Translations under genes and position numbers: made by a program | Part shown: positions 8,584 to 12,421 of the stretch, piece by piece | Layout: every line of letters begins with the position of its first letter | Position numbering within the stretch: position 1 is the first letter of the stretch | NCBI GenBank assembly: GCA_036394995.1 | Contig: DASWED010000109.1 | Location: forward strand, 1 to 12,421 | Length of the DNA: 12,421 bases | Reading direction: 5' to 3' | Origin: DASWED01 sp036394995 | GTDB taxonomy: Bacteria; Actinomycetota; UBA4738; JACQTL01 | Notes under the pieces: generated by a model | Database searches by the model: none | What the model saw: only the letters and a program-made list of their open reading frames with translations | Told to the model about the DNA's origin: nothing

Positions 8584-8741
8584 AACGGGGCCGGCGGCGG
8601 GCCCTCCGCCCCAGCCGGAGGGATCATGACGGCTCGGGGCGGCCGAACGGAAGGGTGCTGGGGCGAGTTTTCGGTCGGGTGGAGCGCCCGGGAAACGGGG
8701 ATGCTGGCACCACCGGCCGCGCGGACGGGGTCCTGCGGGGG

Positions 8742-10046
8742 CTATGCGCCGAAGGCGGAGGGACCGAGGGGCACGCCCATGATCCGGGACAGCTCGTCCG
8801 GGTTGAACGCGTGCTGGAACGCGGCGGCCTGGGTGATCCGCCCCTCTGCGACGAGCGTGGCGAGCGACGAGTCCATGGTCGACATCCCGAACTTCCGCCC
8901 CGCCTGCATCGCCGAGTAGATCTGGTGGGTCTTGCCCTCGCGGATGAGGTTCCGGACGGCCGGCGTCACGATGAGGACCTCGGACGCGGCCACCCGCCCC
9001 GTGCCTTCGTCGTTCGGGATGAGCTGCTGGGCCACCACGCCCTGCAGCGTGATCGCGAGCTGGACCCGGATCTGCTGCTGCTGCGAGGAGGGGAACACGT
9101 CGATGATCCGGTCCACCGTCTGCGGCGCGTCCTGCGTGTGCAGGGTGGCGAACACCAGGTGTCCTGTCTCCGCGGCCGTGATCGCGGTGGAGATCGTCTC
9201 GAGGTCGCGCATCTCGCCCACCAGGATCACGTCGGGGTCCTGGCGCAGCGCGTGCTTCAGGGCGTTGGCGAACCCACGCGTGTCCGGTCCAACCTCGCGC
9301 TGCGACACCGCGGAGCGGCGGTGCCGGTGGAGGAACTCGATCGGGTCCTCGACCGTGAGGATGTGGCCCCGGCGCTCGTTGTTCACGATGTCGACCATCG
9401 CGGCCAGCGTCGTCGACTTGCCGGACCCGGTGGGCCCGGTCACCACCACCAGGCCCCGGCGGACCCGGGCCAGGTCGCTCACGGCCTTCGGTAGGCCGAG
9501 CTCCGAGACGGACTGGATGTTGTACGGGATGATCCGGAAGGCCGCGCCCAGCGACCCGCGCTGATAGTAGATGTTCACCCGGAACCGGGCGCTCCCGGGG
9601 ACCGAGTACGCGCAGTCGAGCTCCAGCTCCTCCTCGAGCCGGGCGCGTTGGGACTCGGTGATGATCGAGTGGAGCATCCGTTCGAGGTCCTGGGGCGCGA
9701 GGACCGGCCATCGCTCCTGGGCCTCGATCTCGCCGTGCACCCGCAGCAGGGGCTTCGTGCCCCCGATGAGGTGGAGGTCGGACGCGCTCGTGTCCACGAC
9801 GGCCTTCAGCAGCTCCAGGATCGCGCCGTGGGCGTTCTCGTAGTCCTTCTCCGGGACGTTCTCGGCGGCCGAGGTGAGCGCCTCCAGGTCGTCCCCCGAG
9901 CTCTCCGCAGGCACGGTCTCCAGGCCGTTCCCCGATGGGGCGGCCCCGAGCCCGCCCGCGTGTCCGTTGCCGTACGGGAACACCGCCCCGGTCGCGGGCG
10001 CGTACGGCGCCGCGGGCGAGATGGGTCCTGAGTTCTCGTCGTCCAT
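8742..10046 (-). CDS. pilT: Type IV pilus retraction ATPase PilT
   Basis: A 434-residue hexameric AAA-like ATPase that drives depolymerisation of type IV pili at the inner face of the membrane. Family motifs are all visible: ASDLHL (88-93), GAAFRIIP (167-174), Walker A GPTGSGKS (204-211), Asp box TVEDPIEF (231-238), Walker B VILVGEMRD (273-281), His box TGHLVFATLHT (294-304) and the PilT-specific AVRNLIRE (363-370), a near match to AIRNLIRE. Most PilT proteins are about 345-370 residues; this one carries about 70 extra N-terminal residues rich in Ala, Gly and Pro. ATG 10046 is chosen because GAGGAG precedes it by five bases; the frame remains open further upstream, but that reads as low-complexity sequence crossing the divergent gene. 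No pilB, pilC or pilin gene is in the window. The ABC cluster follows on the same strand without an evident terminator. Confidence 0.95.
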   Translation of the reverse strand: MDDENSGPISPAAPYAPATGAVFPYGNGHAGGLGAAPSGNGLETVPAESSGDDLEALTSAAENVPEKDYENAHGAILELLKAVVDTSASDLHLIGGTKPLLRVHGEIEAQERWPVLAPQDLERMLHSIITESQRARLEEELELDCAYSVPGSARFRVNIYYQRGSLGAAFRIIPYNIQSVSELGLPKAVSDLARVRRGLVVVTGPTGSGKSTTLAAMVDIVNNERRGHILTVEDPIEFLHRHRRSAVSQREVGPDTRGFANALKHALRQDPDVILVGEMRDLETISTAITAAETGHLVFATLHTQDAPQTVDRIIDVFPSSQQQQIRVQLAITLQGVVAQQLIPNDEGTGRVAASEVLIVTPAVRNLIREGKTHQIYSAMQAGRKFGMSTMDSSLATLVAEGRITQAAAFQHAFNPDELSRIMGVPLGPSAFGA

Positions 10047-10051
10047 GTCCG

Positions 10052-10057
10052 CTCCTC
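10052..10057 (-). promoter_or_regulatory. Ribosome binding site of pilT
   Basis: GAGGAG on the minus strand, five bases before the ATG at 10046. It fixes the pilT start against the longer open frame that continues to about 10406. Confidence 0.7.
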
Positions 10058-10143
10058 GAGCCCGGGGTGCGACGAAGCGTCGCCGGGCGCTCACACTCTG
10101 ATCGGCGGGTGCCGGGGGGGCCTTGAGGCCGGGGATGGGACGG

Positions 10144-10174
10144 TTGCGACGCACCGGGACCCCGGCAGTACCCT
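10144..10174 (+). promoter_or_regulatory. Candidate promoter of the LLM-SCP2 gene
   Basis: TTGCGA (10144-10149) and TACCCT (10169-10174) are 19 bases apart in the pilT/LLM divergent gap. They resemble -35 and -10 (TAnnnT) elements of a housekeeping-sigma promoter. A transcript would begin near 10181, giving a leader of about 25 bases with the GGGAGG ribosome site. The spacing is longer than ideal, and chance matches are possible. Confidence 0.3.
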
Positions 10175-10181
10175 GTGCCGG
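10154..10181. repeat. Overlapping inverted repeats in the pilT/LLM divergent gap
   Basis: CCGGG-AC-CCCGG (10154-10165) is a perfect short inverted repeat between the candidate -35 and -10. CCGGCA (10162-10167) and TGCCGG (10176-10181) form a second one that spans the candidate -10. They could be an operator or a leader hairpin. In such GC-rich DNA, repeats this short also occur by chance. Confidence 0.3.
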
Positions 10182-10193
10182 CGGGGGCGTCCC

Positions 10194-10199
10194 GGGAGG
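10194..10199 (+). promoter_or_regulatory. Ribosome binding site of the LLM-SCP2 gene
   Basis: GGGAGG lies five bases before GTG 10205. It selects that codon over the in-frame GTG at 10175, which lies upstream of this site. Confidence 0.7.
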
Positions 10200-10204
10200 C
10201 GAAC

Positions 10205-11950
10205 GTGCGATTCGGCCTGTTCTACGAGCATCAGCTGCCCCGCCCATGGGCTCGAGGGGACGAGGCCCGCCTGCTGAGCGACGCTCTGGAGCAGGTGGAG
10301 CTCGCCGACCGGCTGGGCATCGACGTCGTGTGGGAGGTGGAGCACCACTTCCTGGAGGAGTACTCGCACTCGAGCGCCCCGGAGGTGTTCCTGGCCGCCG
10401 CCTCACAGCGGACGCGGCGCATCCGCCTGGGGCACGGCATCGTCCAGATCCCGCCGGGGTTCAACCATCCGGCCCGCGTGGCCGAGCGGATCGCCACCCT
10501 CGACCTGGTGTCAGGGGGCCGGGTGGAGTTCGGGACCGGGGAATCGAGCTCCCAGGCCGAGCTCGGCGGGTTCGGTGTGTGGCGGGAGGACAAGCGAGCC
10601 CAGTGGGAGGAATCGCTCGACGCGATCACCCGGATGTTCGTGGAGGAGCCGTTCGCCGGGCTCGACGGGACCTGGACCCGGATGCCGCCCCGCAACGTGG
10701 TCCCCAAGCCGCACCAGAAGCCCCACCCCCCGCTGTGGGTCGCGTGCAGCCGGCGGGAGACCATCCTGCTGGCGGCGCGCAAGGGCCTCGGGGCGCTGTC
10801 GTTCTCGTTCGTCGAGCCCGAGGAGGCCCGGGGATGGGTGGACGACTACTATCGGCTGCTGGCGTCCGACGAATGCGTGCCCGGCGGGTTCGCGGTGAAT
10901 CCCAACGTCGCCGTGGTCCTGCCGTTCATGTGCCACGGGGACGAGGAGACCGCCATCGAACGCGGCATCGACGGGGCGCACTTCTTCGGGTACTCGCTCG
11001 CGCACTACTACGTGTTCGGGCGGCACCGGCCGGGGCGGACCAATGTGTGGGAGGAGTTCGAGGCGAATCGCCGGGACATGGGCTTCGCCCGGGAGATCGT
11101 GGCGCCGAAGGGCGGGCCGCTCGGCGTGAGCCTGCTGCAGCAGGGGCTGGGGTCGCTGCGCGGCGCGATCGGCACTCCGGCCCAGGTCCGGGACCTCCTC
11201 CGGCGGTACGCCGAGGCCGGGGTGGACCAGGTGATCTTCGTGTCGCAGGCGGGGCGGAACCGTCACGAGCACGTGTGCGAGTCGCTCGAACTTTTCGCGA
11301 AGGAGGTGCTCCCGGGGTTCGCCGAGCGGGCCGACGAGGTCGACGCCGCCCGCCGGGAGCGCCTGGCCGAGGCCTGCGAACGGGCCCTGGCCCGGCGGGC
11401 CCCGCCCCGGGAGGCCCCCCCGGACTACGTGATCGCTCCGGCGGAGGAGCCTCGCCCGGCGCCGGCGGCGATGTCGGGTCCAGACGCGGTGCCGGCCGGC
11501 GCGCGCGTGGCCGCGAAGGTGCGAGCCGGCGCCGCGGGCGCCCGGAAGCGCGTGGAGGCCCGGGCCATGTCCGCGCTGGCGGCAATGTCCGACCGGCGGG
11601 TGGAGCGCATCCTGCTGTCGGGCCCGGGGCTCCGTTCGGTGATGAAGGGCATGGAGCGGTCGTTCGTCCCGGCCATGGCCGAGGGGTTCGCCGGCGCCAT
11701 CCAGTACGTGCTCACCGGCGAGGGCCGGACCCGGGCCTTCGCCGTCCTGGTCCGCGACGGGCGGGCGGTGGTCCGGGCGGGGCGGGCCGGGGCGCCCGCG
11801 GTGACCCTGGAGATGGCCGCTGTCACGTTCGGCCGCATCCTGACAGGGCAGCTCGACGCCGGGATGGCGTTCATGCAGGGGACGATCCGGATGGAGGGTG
11901 ACGTCGCCGTGGCGCTGCGGATCGGGGAGATGTTCGCCCGGGAACCGTGA
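10205..11950 (+). CDS. LLM-class flavin-dependent oxidoreductase fused to a C-terminal SCP2 sterol-carrier domain
   Basis: A 581-residue two-domain protein. Residues 1-375 form a bacterial-luciferase-like TIM barrel: MRFGLFYEHQLPRPW start, VWEVEHHF (42-49), LGHGIVQIPPGFNHP (75-89), RVEFGTGESSS (106-116), KPHPPLWVACS (172-182) and the closing GTPAQVRDLLRRYAEAGVDQVIFV (323-346). Such enzymes use FMN or F420 to oxidise or reduce small molecules; which cofactor is used is not decidable here. Residues 376-480 are a charged, Ala/Arg/Pro-rich linker. Residues about 485-580 match the SCP2 lipid-binding fold, ending in the hallmark DAGMAFMQGTIRMEGDVAVALRIGEMF (551-577). There is no stop or frame break between domains. 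GTG 10205 follows GGGAGG and gives the standard LLM N-terminus. It is divergent from pilT. An obvious idea is that SCP2 holds a hydrophobic substrate for the flavoenzyme, or that the SCP2 part is a quality or membrane tether; both are inference. Confidence 0.92.
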   Translation: MRFGLFYEHQLPRPWARGDEARLLSDALEQVELADRLGIDVVWEVEHHFLEEYSHSSAPEVFLAAASQRTRRIRLGHGIVQIPPGFNHPARVAERIATLDLVSGGRVEFGTGESSSQAELGGFGVWREDKRAQWEESLDAITRMFVEEPFAGLDGTWTRMPPRNVVPKPHQKPHPPLWVACSRRETILLAARKGLGALSFSFVEPEEARGWVDDYYRLLASDECVPGGFAVNPNVAVVLPFMCHGDEETAIERGIDGAHFFGYSLAHYYVFGRHRPGRTNVWEEFEANRRDMGFAREIVAPKGGPLGVSLLQQGLGSLRGAIGTPAQVRDLLRRYAEAGVDQVIFVSQAGRNRHEHVCESLELFAKEVLPGFAERADEVDAARRERLAEACERALARRAPPREAPPDYVIAPAEEPRPAPAAMSGPDAVPAGARVAAKVRAGAAGARKRVEARAMSALAAMSDRRVERILLSGPGLRSVMKGMERSFVPAMAEGFAGAIQYVLTGEGRTRAFAVLVRDGRAVVRAGRAGAPAVTLEMAAVTFGRILTGQLDAGMAFMQGTIRMEGDVAVALRIGEMFAREP

Positions 11951-11953
11951 TCC

Positions 11954-11985
11954 CGTCGCGGCGAACGCCTCCCTCCGCGACGTTT
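11954..11985 (+). terminator. Possible stem-loop terminator after the LLM-SCP2 gene
   Basis: CGTCGCGG (11954-11961) and CCGCGACG (11975-11982) form a perfect eight-base GC stem around a 13-base loop, followed by TTTA. It starts four bases after the stop codon. The U-run is short, as is usual in high-GC hosts, and the loop is long, so efficiency is uncertain. Confidence 0.4.
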
Positions 11986-12018
11986 ACGGGACGTGCAGGC
12001 TGAGCACACTCACGGCGG

Positions 12019-12421
12019 GTGGAAGGTCTGTCCGCATCCGCCGCGAGCGTCCTCCGCCGCGCCCGTACCTTCGCGGCCTTGGTCGCCGTGCTCGTGTTGC
12101 TGGGGTCGTGCGGCACGCGCCTGTCCCACCGCGAGGTCCGCCGCGACCTGGCCAGAGCCGCCGTCCAGGAGGGCGCCGGCCGGGCGGCCCACGCCGCTGG
12201 CCGGCAGGGCCACGGCCCGGCGGGGTCGGGCGGAGGCGGTGGGGGTTCGGTCCCCGGTCGGTCCGGCGGCGCCGCTCCGGGGGGCGCGGGCGGAGGAGGA
12301 GGAGCGGGCGGTGGGGGTGGCTCCGGCTCGGGGACGGACGGCGGTTCCGGCGGCGGGACCGGCGGGGGCACGGGGGGCTCCGGGGGCGGGACCGGCGGGG
12401 GCGGGACCGGCGGGGGCGGGT
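12019..12421 (+). CDS. Putative secreted lipoprotein with Gly-rich linker, partial (possibly a solute-binding protein)
   Basis: An open frame of 134 residues from GTG 12019 to the right edge. Arginines (R13, R14, R16) precede a hydrophobic stretch FAALVAVLVLLGSC, with a lipobox LGSC and lipidation cysteine C31, so the protein should be exported and anchored as a lipoprotein. After C31 comes a short charged segment GTRLSHREVRRDLARAA, then from about residue 64 an almost uninterrupted Gly/Ser/Thr linker. The functional domain lies beyond the window. In actinobacteria this layout (lipobox, CGTRL-like segment, flexible linker) often precedes a periplasmic-binding-protein domain, so a branched-chain amino acid-type receptor is a guess. 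An in-frame TGA at 12001 limits the start; no strong Shine-Dalgarno precedes the GTG, so the start is provisional. The gene lies 68 bases downstream of the LLM-SCP2 stop. Confidence 0.65.
   Translation, partial: MEGLSASAASVLRRARTFAALVAVLVLLGSCGTRLSHREVRRDLARAAVQEGAGRAAHAAGRQGHGPAGSGGGGGGSVPGRSGGAAPGGAGGGGGAGGGGGSGSGTDGGSGGGTGGGTGGSGGGTGGGGTGGGG
12355..12421 (+). repeat. 15-base in-frame tandem repeat coding for a Gly-Thr-Gly-Gly-Gly linker
   Basis: GGGACCGGCGGGGGC occurs at 12355-12369, 12388-12402 and 12403-12417; the last two abut and the tract runs off the edge. Each copy sits in codon phase and encodes GTGGG. Runs of three or more G on the plus strand could form G-quadruplexes and favour replication slippage. 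Confidence 0.8.

Noticed and set aside
8628..8741. Possible promoter or terminator between pilT and the ABC ATPase
   Set aside because: No convincing -35/-10 pair or GC stem with a T-run could be seen, so whether the ABC operon is read through from pilT stays open.
5643..9494. Other long overlapping frames (minus 5643-7763, plus 6227-8017 and 7689-9494)
   Set aside because: They overlap permease A, the ATPase and pilT in other frames and have the same low-complexity Arg/Gly/Pro composition with no recognisable domain.
10123..11901. Plus-strand frame of about 590 residues overlapping the LLM-SCP2 gene
   Set aside because: It is the shifted frame of a gene whose own frame shows two clear domains; its product is Arg/Gly-rich with no motif.
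11871..12371. Proline-rich minus-strand frame opposite the lipoprotein start
   Set aside because: The proline runs are simply the complement of the glycine linker; the plus-strand reading has a signal peptide and lipobox.
1..12421. Search for CRISPR arrays, tRNA/rRNA genes, insertion sequences, integrases or defence genes
   Set aside because: No spaced direct repeats of CRISPR size, no tRNA-like or rRNA sequence and no transposase, recombinase or defence-family protein was recognised.

Overview
The window is very GC-rich, with strong G/C preference at third codon positions, TGA as the main stop codon and clear Shine-Dalgarno motifs. The genes point to a high-GC Gram-positive of the Actinomycetota: a luciferase-like flavin oxidoreductase joined to an SCP2 domain, an actinobacterial-style multi-pass NarL-class sensor kinase, and a lipoprotein with a long glycine-rich linker. 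A retraction-type PilT shows that the host, or its lineage, has type IV pili. That would fit one of the less-cultured actinobacterial groups better than Streptomyces or Mycobacterium, but this placement is inference. No rRNA, tRNA, CRISPR array, integrase or insertion sequence was seen.

Left and centre, about 1-10046, all on the minus strand. Read in transcription order (right to left) the genes are: PilT ATPase (10046-8742); a 171- or 114-base gap depending on the start chosen; a MacB/LolD-type ABC ATPase (about 8570-7818); FtsX-family permease A (7774-5342); FtsX-family permease B (5334-2881); a ten-helix GAF histidine kinase (2876-804); and, after 129 bases, a cation diffusion facilitator that runs off the left edge (674-1). 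From the ABC ATPase to the kinase the gaps are 43, 7 and 4 bases, so these four genes look like one translationally coupled operon. The two permeases are diverged tandem paralogues that share one ATPase. They probably form a heterodimeric envelope transporter or mechanotransmission complex. The kinase has no response regulator beside it.

Right, about 10144-12421, on the plus strand and divergent from pilT. A GTG-start gene (10205-11950) encodes a fusion of an LLM-class flavin/F420-type oxidoreductase with a C-terminal SCP2 sterol-carrier domain. It is followed by a possible stem-loop terminator. After that comes the start of a secreted lipoprotein (GTG at 12019), whose mature part begins with a long Gly/Ser/Thr linker built partly from exact 15-base in-frame repeats. 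The window ends inside that linker.

The strongest candidates for something unusual are the LLM-SCP2 fusion and the ABC-FtsX-FtsX-kinase operon with no response regulator. Everything else looks like ordinary chromosomal gene content, and I see no defence system or mobile element.
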